Source: Streptosporangium becharense
Lineage (GTDB): Bacteria; Actinomycetota; Actinomycetes; Streptosporangiales; Streptosporangiaceae
Assembly (NCBI RefSeq): GCF_014204985.1
Contig: NZ_JACHMP010000001.1
Location: forward strand, 2,852,001-2,916,000
Reading direction: 5' to 3'
Length of the DNA stretch: 64,000 nucleotides
Shown: positions 55,229 to 62,744 of the stretch, piece by piece
How the letters are laid out: the number at the start of each line of letters is the position of its first letter
How positions within the stretch are numbered: position 1 is the stretch's first letter
Position numbers and translations under genes: made by a program
The notes under the pieces: generated by a model
What the model was told of the DNA's origin: nothing
Seen by the model: the letters and a program-made list of their open reading frames with translations, nothing else
The model's database searches: none

Positions 55229-56431
55229 GTGCGTCGTTCCATCCCCCTGGCTCTCACCGTCGTGGTCATCGCGTTGTCAGGGACAGTGATCTCTCCCGTC
55301 CAGGCCGCGGCCGGACCGTGCAAGCCCGGCGAGGGTGCCAACCTGCGCGGCAGGGACTTCACCCGGGGAGCGCCGCTGCCCGACGACCTGCGCTGCGCGA
55401 ACCTGACCAAGGCCAAGCTGGACAGCGCGGACCTGCTCCAGAAGGACCTCACCGGGGCGATCCTGTACGGCGCCTCACTCAGGGAGGCCAACCTCACGCA
55501 GGCCACGCTCAAGTACGCCGACCTGCGCAAGGCCGACCTCACCGAGGCCGACCTGGGGCAGATGCACGCCGACCACGCCGACCTGCGCGGCGCGATCCTC
55601 GTCGACGCCGAGGCGGGGCAGGCCGAGTTCCCCCACGCGGACCTGACCGGGGCGAAGCTGACCCGGGCCGAGCTGACCCAGGTCGACTTCACCAACGCCA
55701 AACTGATCGACGCCGACCTCGCCGAGAGCACCCCCGGGCAGGTCAAGGCACGCAAGGCCGACTTCACCCGGGCCAACCTCCACGAGGCCAAGATGGGCCA
55801 GGCCGAGCTGCACCACGCCACGTTCAAGGACGCCGACCTGCGGGAGGTCCAGTTCACCCAGGCCGACCTGGACGGCGCCGACTTCACCGGCGCACTCGTC
55901 GAAGGCGCGTCCTTCATCCAGGCCGACGACGTGGACCTGACCGGCGCCCGGGGCACGCCGGTGGGCATCGACACCGGCGTGCCGACCTCGGTCCCCAGCT
56001 TCGACCCCGGTGACCTCTTCAAGACCGACGAGCCGGAGGCCGCGCGGTCCACGCCTTCGGGCGGCGGCCCGTCGGTCGGCCTCGTGATGGTCGTGCTCAG
56101 CGCGGTGGGCCTGGCGCTCACCGTGGTGGCCTGGGGCGTCAGCGCTCAACAGCGGTCCCGGCGCAACGCGCGGTTCGCCCTGATGCGGCGCGGCGCGGAG
56201 GAGGACATCACCCGGCTGGGCGAGGAGATCGACCAGCTCGACTACGAGTTCCAGATCAGCGGACGCGGGAGCATGACCGCCGACCACGACTGGCGGCACG
56301 CGATCGACGCGTACGAGGCGGCCAAGAACACCCTGGCCGGCGCACGGCGCGCGGAGGAGCTCCACTTCGTGGCCCGCGCCGTCCAGGACGGCCGGGCCGC
56401 CCTGGAGCGCCTGCGGACCCGGGTGCGCTGA
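55229..56431 (+). CDS. Secreted pentapeptide-repeat protein with membrane helix and shared cytoplasmic tail
   Basis: This 400-residue protein has a signal sequence (LALTVVVIALSGTVISPVQA). A long array of pentapeptide repeats of the A-D/N-L-x-x form (about 38-255, for example ANLTQATLKYADLRKADLTE) makes a right-handed beta helix outside the cell. A spacer, one membrane helix (about 288-308) and an 89-residue charged helical tail (312-400) follow. That tail resembles residues 215-300 of the protein at 31431-32792. GAAGGAGG five bases before the GTG fixes the start. It is divergent from the GH95-like gene. Confidence 0.85.
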   Translation: MRRSIPLALTVVVIALSGTVISPVQAAAGPCKPGEGANLRGRDFTRGAPLPDDLRCANLTKAKLDSADLLQKDLTGAILYGASLREANLTQATLKYADLRKADLTEADLGQMHADHADLRGAILVDAEAGQAEFPHADLTGAKLTRAELTQVDFTNAKLIDADLAESTPGQVKARKADFTRANLHEAKMGQAELHHATFKDADLREVQFTQADLDGADFTGALVEGASFIQADDVDLTGARGTPVGIDTGVPTSVPSFDPGDLFKTDEPEAARSTPSGGGPSVGLVMVVLSAVGLALTVVAWGVSAQQRSRRNARFALMRRGAEEDITRLGEEIDQLDYEFQISGRGSMTADHDWRHAIDAYEAAKNTLAGARRAEELHFVARAVQDGRAALERLRTRVR

Positions 56432-56443
56432 GCCCCGGGCCCG

Positions 56444-58072
56444 TCACCCCGCCCGCGTCCCGCAGTCCACGCACCGGGCGGAGCAGCAGTTCTCGCAGGA
56501 GGCCGCAGGCCGGACGCAGATCCTGACCGCGTCGATGTCGTTGGCCGGGTCGAGGTCCTTCTCGTCACCGCGGACCGTGACGATGTTGGTCCGCTCCCCC
56601 GCCACCGTGGCCTTGACGTGGATCGTCAGCAGGGCCGTGCCGCCTGCGGCGAGCTCACCCACCCTCCACGTCCCGGTGGCGGCGACGTAGTCACCGGCCG
56701 AGGCCGTCGCGGAGACGAACGCGACACCGCGCGGCAGAATGTCCTTGACGGTGACCCCGGTGGCGTCGCTGGGTCCGGCGTTGCGGACGGCGAGACGGTA
56801 GGTGACGTTCTGGCCGATGGTCGCCGTGGTCGGATCCGCGGACTTGACCACGCTCAGGTCCACAGCGGGATTGACTCTGGTCGACGCCTCACCGGAGGTG
56901 GAGGTCAACGGCTCCGGCGTGGCGCCGAGGCGGTTCTCGTAGGTGACGGAGCCCTGGTTGACGACCTGCTTACCTGCGGCGGCCGGGCCGACCTTGACCC
57001 GGAACTCCACCGTGGTACCACCCGGCAGGTCGGCGGTGTTGGGCAGCCGTCCGGCCGCCGAACCGGTCGCGCCGACGCCCAGCAGGAAGAAGACCTTGCC
57101 CGTCGCGGCGTCGAAGGCCGCTTGGTCGTCACCCGGCCCGTCGGTCTTGACCCCGCTGTTGGGGCCGTCCACCACGCGGAGCGAACCGGGCACGTAGGAG
57201 GTCCCGGCCGGGACGGCGTCGGTGAGCCGCACGTTCTCCGCCACCCCTCCGCCCTCGTTCCTGGCGGTCAGCCGGTAGGTGATCACATCCCCGACGTCGA
57301 CCGGGCCCTCGGGGATCGCGGCCTTGGTGACGACGACGCAGGGGGCGGTACCGAAGAAGACGTCGTCCAGGAAGTTGCCGACGCTGCCGACACCTCCGGC
57401 CGCGGAGACGGAGCGGAAGGCGAACCTGGTGGTCGTCTGCCCGGCGGGAACCGTGTAGACACCGGTGTGGGTGCCCCAGGCTCCGGTGCCGTCGGACATG
57501 ACCCGCTGCGGTACCGGCGAGCCGGGTGCGCCGATGTCCAGGGCCATCGTGTCGGTCCCCTGACGGCCACGGTGGGAGAGCCGCCAGTACAGCTTCGCCC
57601 CGGGGGTGGTCGCGTGGTCCTGGTAGAGGGTCGAGACCTCGTTCGCGTTCAGCTCGGCGAACTGCCTGCCCTCGGCGGGCGCGGTGTTGGTCGGGTTGGC
57701 CGGGCCGGTCCAGATCTCGAGGGTGCGGTCGCGGGCGGTCGTCAGCCAGCCCGGCACCGAGTCGGCCGCGTTCCGCGAGGCGTCGGGGAAGAAGTTGACC
57801 GCATTGGAGGCGGCGGGACGCTCGAAGCCGCCGTTGACCAGCGCCACCCGCGCGGGGCAGGAGGCCGGGTCGGGCCCGGCACGCAGCACCGTCCCGCCCG
57901 GAGCCGCCTCGGTGGGCGGGCCCGCCCGACCCGTGTCGGGCCCGGCGGGGACCGCGGGGGCGGGGCCGGCCTGCGCGGCGTGAGCATGGGTCGCGCCGCC
58001 CACGGCCAGCGGTCCGGCCAGCACGGCCAGTGCGGCGACCGGGTAACACATCCGCCGGATGTGCCTCATCAT
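56444..58072 (-). CDS. Secreted DUF11-repeat protein with Cys-rich C-terminus
   Basis: This 542-residue surface protein has a signal sequence (VAALAVLAGPLAVGGATHAH). A carbohydrate- or cell-wall-binding-type N-terminal domain follows (LVNGGFERPA ... VPGWLTT, about 70-240). Two DUF11 (Ig-like) domains are at about 245-385 and 390-510 (VKSADPTTATIGQNVTYRLA). The tail carries at least six Cys close together (SCENCCSARCVDCG). There is no sortase motif or membrane anchor, so it is either released or held through the Cys cluster. GAGGA six bases before the ATG at 58072 supports the start. Confidence 0.8.
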   Translation of the reverse strand: MMRHIRRMCYPVAALAVLAGPLAVGGATHAHAAQAGPAPAVPAGPDTGRAGPPTEAAPGGTVLRAGPDPASCPARVALVNGGFERPAASNAVNFFPDASRNAADSVPGWLTTARDRTLEIWTGPANPTNTAPAEGRQFAELNANEVSTLYQDHATTPGAKLYWRLSHRGRQGTDTMALDIGAPGSPVPQRVMSDGTGAWGTHTGVYTVPAGQTTTRFAFRSVSAAGGVGSVGNFLDDVFFGTAPCVVVTKAAIPEGPVDVGDVITYRLTARNEGGGVAENVRLTDAVPAGTSYVPGSLRVVDGPNSGVKTDGPGDDQAAFDAATGKVFFLLGVGATGSAAGRLPNTADLPGGTTVEFRVKVGPAAAGKQVVNQGSVTYENRLGATPEPLTSTSGEASTRVNPAVDLSVVKSADPTTATIGQNVTYRLAVRNAGPSDATGVTVKDILPRGVAFVSATASAGDYVAATGTWRVGELAAGGTALLTIHVKATVAGERTNIVTVRGDEKDLDPANDIDAVRICVRPAASCENCCSARCVDCGTRAG

Positions 58073-58265
58073 CGGTTTCCTCTCGTCCGGCAGCAGGCTG
58101 CCTCTCGTCGCCTGGCGGCGGGAGATCGACGCCGGCGCTGGAGGGCAGCCTCGCCGGACAGGCCGGACGGGGACCCGCGACACGTGCGGGCGTGCCGATA
58201 CTTGGTGAGATGTTGGCCTGCGCGGGCACGCCGGAGAGAGGATCCCGGCCGGACGGGACCGGGTG

Positions 58266-59660
58266 TCAGATGCCGGTGGGGGTCATCGGCTGCATCAGGC
58301 GGCGGGCGGCCTCGGTGACGGAACCGGACAGCGACGGGTAGACCGCGAAGGTGTGGGCGAGCTGGTCGACGGTGAGCCGCTGCTGCACGGCCACGGAGAC
58401 CGCCAGGATCAGCTCGGAGGCACGGGGGGCCACCACGACGCCCCCCAGGATGATGCCGGTGTGCGGACGGCAGAACAGCTTGACGAAGCCGTCGTTGAAC
58501 CCCTGCATCTTGGCACGGGCGTTGGTGGCCAGCGGCAGCTTGACCACGTTGGCGTCGATCTCACCGGCCTCGATGGCGCGCTGGGCGACGCCCACCGCGG
58601 CGATCTCGGGGTCGGTGAAGATGGCGGAGGCCACGGTGGCCAGGCGGAGCGGCTGCACGGCCTCGCCCAGGGCGTGCCAGACGGCGATCCGGCCCTGCAT
58701 GGCGGCGACCGAGGCCAGCATCAGCACACCGGTGCAGTCGCCGGCCGCGTAGACGCCGGGTGCGGAGGTGCGGGAGACCTTGTCGACCTGGATGAAACCG
58801 CCCCGGTCGAGGGTGACCCCGGCCTCCTCCAGGCCGATGCCGGAGGTGTTGGGGACCATGCCGACCGTCATGAGGCAGTGGCTGCCCTCGGCGGTGCGGC
58901 CGTCCTCCAGCGTGACGACCACGCCGTCGGCGGTGCGCTTGACGGACTCGGCGCGGGAGCGTCCCATGACGTTCATGCCGCGGCGGCGGTAGACCTCTTC
59001 GAGGACCTCGGCGGCGTCGGCGTCCTCGTTGGGCATCATGCGGTCGCGGGAGGAGACGAGCGTGACCTCCGCACCCAGCGACCGGTAGGCCCCGGCGAAC
59101 TCCGCGCCGGTGACGCCGGAACCGACCACGATGAGGTGCTCGGGCAGCTCCTGGAGGTCGTAGAGCTGCCGCCAGGTCAGGATGCGCTCGCCATCGGGCT
59201 CGGCGCCGCGCAGGATGCGCGGGGTGGCGCCGGTCGCCACGATGACGATGTCAGCCCGGATCGTCCGGTCGCCCGCCCGGACCACCTGCGGGTCGACCAG
59301 CCGGCCGCGTTCCTGGATCACCTCGACGCCCTCGGCGGCGAGCCGCGCCGCGATGTCGGCGGACTGCGCGCGGGCCAGTTCCTTGACGCGCTTGTTGACC
59401 AGGGGCATGTCGGCGATGACGCCGCCGACGTCGCCGTCCGGCCCGCCGGTGTAGTGCACGCCGAGCATGCTGGCGTCGAGGAGCGCCTGTTTGCGGACGG
59501 AGGTGGCGATCATCGTCTTGGACGGCACGCAGTCGGTGAGCACGCACGCCCCGCCGGGCCCGTCCTGTTCGACCACGGTCACCTGTGCGCCGAGTTGCGC
59601 GGCCACCAGTGCCGCCTCGTATCCGCCGGGCCCGCCACCGATGATCACGATCCTTGTCAC
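58266..59660 (-). CDS. lpdA: NAD(P)H-quinone dehydrogenase / flavoprotein disulfide reductase LpdA
   Basis: This 464-residue FAD-dependent pyridine nucleotide oxidoreductase has the first Rossmann fold GGGPGGYEA at residues 8-16 and a redox site C39-x4-C44 (GGACVLTDCVPSKT). The NAD fold VVGSGVTGAEFA, the FAD motif APGVYAAGDCTG and the dimerisation domain follow. The C-terminal HTFAVYPSLS segment has Tyr where lipoamide dehydrogenases have the catalytic His, typical of LpdA. Actinobacterial LpdA proteins often lack the first Cys; this one has both. I place the start at the GTG at 59660, with GGGAG ten bases upstream; an ATG nine bases further up is possible. Confidence 0.9.
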   Translation of the reverse strand: MTRIVIIGGGPGGYEAALVAAQLGAQVTVVEQDGPGGACVLTDCVPSKTMIATSVRKQALLDASMLGVHYTGGPDGDVGGVIADMPLVNKRVKELARAQSADIAARLAAEGVEVIQERGRLVDPQVVRAGDRTIRADIVIVATGATPRILRGAEPDGERILTWRQLYDLQELPEHLIVVGSGVTGAEFAGAYRSLGAEVTLVSSRDRMMPNEDADAAEVLEEVYRRRGMNVMGRSRAESVKRTADGVVVTLEDGRTAEGSHCLMTVGMVPNTSGIGLEEAGVTLDRGGFIQVDKVSRTSAPGVYAAGDCTGVLMLASVAAMQGRIAVWHALGEAVQPLRLATVASAIFTDPEIAAVGVAQRAIEAGEIDANVVKLPLATNARAKMQGFNDGFVKLFCRPHTGIILGGVVVAPRASELILAVSVAVQQRLTVDQLAHTFAVYPSLSGSVTEAARRLMQPMTPTGI

Positions 59661-59800
59661 GTACCCCATTCTCCCGCATGGTCCGAACCGGTCGGCGCTC
59701 GGCACCCCATCAAAACCACGAAAGCCTTCCAAATCCCTCGCAAATACCCGTGATGTCGACACGAGACGGAGGCCGGGTGAACGTCCGCCGCATTGTGGAT

Positions 59801-59806
59801 TACTGT
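59801..59806 (+). promoter_or_regulatory. Candidate -10 box of a leaderless gamma-glutamylcyclotransferase-like transcript
   Basis: TACTGT lies 8 bases before the GTG at 59815, with no ribosome binding site in between. Confidence 0.35.
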
Positions 59807-59814
59807 TGGATGCC

Positions 59815-60267
59815 GTGCCTGTCTACGCCGCCTACGGCAGCAACATGGACCCCAAGCAGATGGCCCACCGAGCCCCGCACTCCCCGATCAGGGGGACGGG
59901 CTGGCTCCAGGGCTGGCGTCTGACGTTCGGCGGGAACGACCTCGGCTGGGAGGGTGCGCTCGCCACGATCGTCGAAGACCCCGGCGAGCAGGTCTTCGTC
60001 GTCCTGTACGACGTGCCCGACTGGGACGAGAGCTCCCTCGACCAGTGGGAGGGTGCCGCCCGCGGGCTCTACCACAAGATCAGGCTCCGGGTGCAGACCC
60101 TGGAGGGCGAGGTCGTGGCCTGGTTCTACGTGCTCGACGGCTACGAGGGCGGACTGCCCTCGGCGCGCTACCTCGGCATCCTCGCCGAGGCCGCCGAGCG
60201 CGCGGGCGCCCCGGACGACTACGTCAGGGACCTGCGCGGCCGGCCCTGCACCTCGCTGGGCGGCTGA
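59815..60267 (+). CDS. Gamma-glutamylcyclotransferase-like protein
   Basis: This 150-residue protein starts VPVYAAYGSNMDPKQM, the substrate-binding Y-G-S-N loop of the gamma-glutamylcyclotransferase fold. It then has SLDQWEGAA, which supplies the expected catalytic Glu. Such proteins release 5-oxoproline from gamma-glutamyl compounds; the substrate here is not known. In actinobacteria a similar gene lies between lpdA and the purine nucleoside phosphorylase, as here. The GTG start is leaderless-looking. Confidence 0.82.
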   Translation: MPVYAAYGSNMDPKQMAHRAPHSPIRGTGWLQGWRLTFGGNDLGWEGALATIVEDPGEQVFVVLYDVPDWDESSLDQWEGAARGLYHKIRLRVQTLEGEVVAWFYVLDGYEGGLPSARYLGILAEAAERAGAPDDYVRDLRGRPCTSLGG

Positions 60268-60340
60268 ACCCCGGGGGCGCCACGCCCGCCCGCACCCGTT
60301 GTTCATCGGGGCGTCAGCCCATGCTCACCTGCGGGGCTGT

Positions 60341-60346
60341 CATGAT
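60341..60346 (+). promoter_or_regulatory. Candidate -10 box of a leaderless chromate-transporter transcript
   Basis: CATGAT lies 6 bases before the GTG at 60353, without a Shine-Dalgarno. The first two bases differ from the TA of the other leaderless boxes. Confidence 0.3.
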
Positions 60347-60352
60347 GCCCGC

Positions 60353-61648
60353 GTGACGGAAACGCCCCGCCGAGACGGTGACACCGGAACCGGTCCGGAC
60401 CTCCGCGAGCTGGTCCGGCTGTTCCTGCGGCTGGGCACCGTCGCCTTCGGCGGCCCGGCGGCGCACATCGCGATGATGCACGACGAGGTGGTACGGCGCC
60501 GCGGCTGGGTGACCGAGCAGCGCTTCCTCGACCTGGTCGGCGCGACCAACCTCATCCCCGGCCCGTCCTCCACCGAGCTGGCCATCCACCTCGGCCACGA
60601 GCGGGCCGGCCGGCGCGGCCTGGTGGCGGCCGGGGTCTGCTTCATCCTGCCCGCCGCGCTCATGGTCGGCGTGCTGGCCGCGCTCTACGTCCGCTACGGC
60701 ACCACCCCGGCGGTGGAGGGGGTGCTCTACGGTATCCGGCCCGTCGTCGTCGCGATCATCGTGTGGGCGTTGTTCCCCCTGGTACGCACCGCGCTGAAGA
60801 GCGCGTACCTGTGGGCGTTGGCCGGGGCCGCCCTGGCCGGTTACCTGCTCGGCGTGAACGAGTTGCTGCTGCTCGCCGGTGGCGGGCTGCTGACGACGGC
60901 CGTACGGCTCGCTCCGGCCGCGCGTGCCCGCCTCCGTCCCGGAGCACCCGCCCCCGGCGGTCCCGACACGTCCGCCTCCGGGACACCCGCCCCCGGCGAC
61001 CGAGGCGGCGAGCCGCCACCCGACGGGCGGACCGGACCGGACGGGACGTTCCGCGACGACGGGCCCGGCCGGATCGGAGGGCTGCTGGCCGCGCCGCTGG
61101 CCCTGGCGGGGAGCCAGGACCCCGACCAGTTGCTCCGGCTGTTCCTGACCATGCTCAAGATCGGCGCCGTCCTCTACGGCAGCGGATACGTCCTGCTGGC
61201 CTTCCTGGAGGGCGACTTCGTCGAGCGGCTCGGCTGGCTGACCGAGAGCCAGCTCGCCGACGCCGTCTCGATCGGCCAGTTCACCCCGGGTCCGGTGTTC
61301 ACCACGGCCACCTTCGTCGGCTATGTGATCGCCGGGGTGCCCGGCGCGGCCCTCGCCACTGTCGCGATCTTCCTGCCGAGCTTCCTCTTCGTGGGCCTGC
61401 TCACGAAGATCACCGACCGGATCCGCTCGAAGACGTGGTCGAGCGCGCTGCTCGACGGGGTGAACGCCGCCGCCCTCGCGCTGATGGCCGGGGTCACGCT
61501 CCAGCTCGGCCACACCTCCCTGGTCGACCCGCTCACCTGGGCACTGACCGGCGGAGCGCTGCTGGTGCTGTGGCGGACGAGACTGAACTCGGCCTGGCTG
61601 ATCGCGGCCGGTGCCGGAGTGGGCCTGGCGGCCGTCCTGCTCGGCTGA
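60353..61648 (+). CDS. chrA: Chromate-type transporter (ChrA family, two-domain form)
   Basis: This 431-residue protein is made of two homologous membrane halves. The first (about 15-190) has the FLRLGTVAFGGPAAHIAMM and GATNLIPGPSSTELAI motifs. The second (about 245-431) has LKIGAVLYGSGYVLLAFLEG and SIGQFTPGPVFTTATFVGY. A hydrophilic Gly/Pro-rich linker joins the halves. ChrA proteins export chromate or related oxyanions by proton exchange; the true substrate in actinobacteria is often unknown. It starts at a GTG. Confidence 0.9.
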   Translation: MTETPRRDGDTGTGPDLRELVRLFLRLGTVAFGGPAAHIAMMHDEVVRRRGWVTEQRFLDLVGATNLIPGPSSTELAIHLGHERAGRRGLVAAGVCFILPAALMVGVLAALYVRYGTTPAVEGVLYGIRPVVVAIIVWALFPLVRTALKSAYLWALAGAALAGYLLGVNELLLLAGGGLLTTAVRLAPAARARLRPGAPAPGGPDTSASGTPAPGDRGGEPPPDGRTGPDGTFRDDGPGRIGGLLAAPLALAGSQDPDQLLRLFLTMLKIGAVLYGSGYVLLAFLEGDFVERLGWLTESQLADAVSIGQFTPGPVFTTATFVGYVIAGVPGAALATVAIFLPSFLFVGLLTKITDRIRSKTWSSALLDGVNAAALALMAGVTLQLGHTSLVDPLTWALTGGALLVLWRTRLNSAWLIAAGAGVGLAAVLLG

Positions 61649-61649
61649 C

Positions 61650-61735
61650 CGCCCCCGGAGCCGGAGCCGGAGCCGGGACCGAGGCCGGGGCCGGGGCCGA
61701 TGCCGGAGCCGGAGCCGGAGTCGGAGTCGCGGTGA
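61650..61735. repeat. GGAGCC/GGGGCC-rich short tandem repeat
   Basis: About 85 bp after the ChrA stop consist of degenerate hexamers (GGAGCC, GGGGCC, GATGCC, GGAGTC). They have no clear coding role and no terminator-like stem stands out. Confidence 0.6.
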
Positions 61736-61807
61736 CCGGCCGGAACCGGCGGAGACGGGTTGGCCCGGACGCGGCTCTCGGCCGGTGAGGGACGCCCGGA
61801 TGACCGG

Positions 61808-61813
61808 TACGCT
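61808..61813 (+). promoter_or_regulatory. Candidate -10 box of a leaderless purine nucleoside phosphorylase transcript
   Basis: TACGCT lies 7 bases before the GTG at 61821. No Shine-Dalgarno is present. Confidence 0.45.
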
Positions 61814-61820
61814 CGGTCGG

Positions 61821-62624
61821 GTGACCAATGACCCTTATGCACTCGCGACGGACGCCGCGGACGCGTTGAAGAGCGCCGTCGGAGTGGAATCCTTCGACGT
61901 CGCGCTGGTGATGGGCTCGGGCTGGGTTCCGGCGGCGGACGCGATCGGTGAGACGATCGCCGAGATCCCGGTGACCGACCTGCCCGGTTTCGCGCCGCCC
62001 GCGGTGGAGGGCCACGCGGGCAGGATCCGCGCCGTGCGGACCGGCTCCGACAAGAACGCGCTGATCTTCCTCGGCCGCACCCACCTGTACGAGGGCCGCG
62101 GCGTGGAGCCGGTCGTGCACGGGGTCCGGACCGCGATCAGGGCGGGGGTCGGCACGATCGTGCTGACGAACGCCGCCGGAGGTCTCCGCCCGGAGACCCA
62201 GGAGGTCGGCGAGGCCGTACTGATCAGCGACCACATCAACCTCACCGGCGCCAGCCCGATCACCGGCGCCACCTTCGTCGACCTCACCGAGGTCTACAGC
62301 GCGCGGCTGCGCGAGCTGGCCCGCGAGGTCGACCCGTCGCTCGCCGAGGGCGTCTACGTGGCCTTCCGCGGCCCGACCTACGAGACCCCGGCCGAGGTCC
62401 GCATGTGCCGGATCCTCGGCGGCGACATGGTGGGCATGTCGACGGCGCTGGAGGCCATCGCCGCCCGCGAGGCCGGAGCCGAGGTCCTGGGCATCTCCCT
62501 GGTCACCAACCCCGGCGCCGGTCTGGTGGGCACGCCCCTCAACCACGAGGAGGTCCTCCAGGTCGGCCGCGCCACGGCCGCGCGCATGGGCGGCCTGCTG
62601 GCCAAGGTCGTCGACAGGATCTAG
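61821..62624 (+). CDS. punA: Purine-nucleoside phosphorylase (type II, trimeric family)
   Basis: This enzyme splits (deoxy)inosine and (deoxy)guanosine with phosphate, for purine salvage. It has 267 residues and the family motifs ALVMGSGWV (phosphate loop), EGHAGRIRA with the phosphate-binding His, TNAAGGLRPE, GPTYETPAEVRM and the base-binding Asn region GISLVTNPGAG. I choose the GTG at 61821, which follows a -10 box at 7 bases; the longer frame is made of the repetitive DNA upstream. The gene order lpdA, cyclotransferase, punA and phosphomannomutase is the classical actinobacterial one. Confidence 0.95.
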   Translation: MTNDPYALATDAADALKSAVGVESFDVALVMGSGWVPAADAIGETIAEIPVTDLPGFAPPAVEGHAGRIRAVRTGSDKNALIFLGRTHLYEGRGVEPVVHGVRTAIRAGVGTIVLTNAAGGLRPETQEVGEAVLISDHINLTGASPITGATFVDLTEVYSARLRELAREVDPSLAEGVYVAFRGPTYETPAEVRMCRILGGDMVGMSTALEAIAAREAGAEVLGISLVTNPGAGLVGTPLNHEEVLQVGRATAARMGGLLAKVVDRI

Positions 62625-62634
62625 CGGGGGCCGC

Positions 62635-62658
62635 CGGGCCCTTCCCGGGAAGGGCCCG
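62635..62658. terminator. Palindromic hairpin after punA
   Basis: This is a perfect 24-bp palindrome with GGGCCC at both ends, 10 bases after the punA stop. No T-run follows. It may end or pause transcription in either direction. Confidence 0.5.
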
Positions 62659-62744
62659 CAAGGCTCCGGGAGACAGGCCGCCGGGCCCCGCCCCCCTTCG
62701 CGGGCAGGGCGGGCCGGGCGGGTCCCACCCTTCGGAAGGTGACG

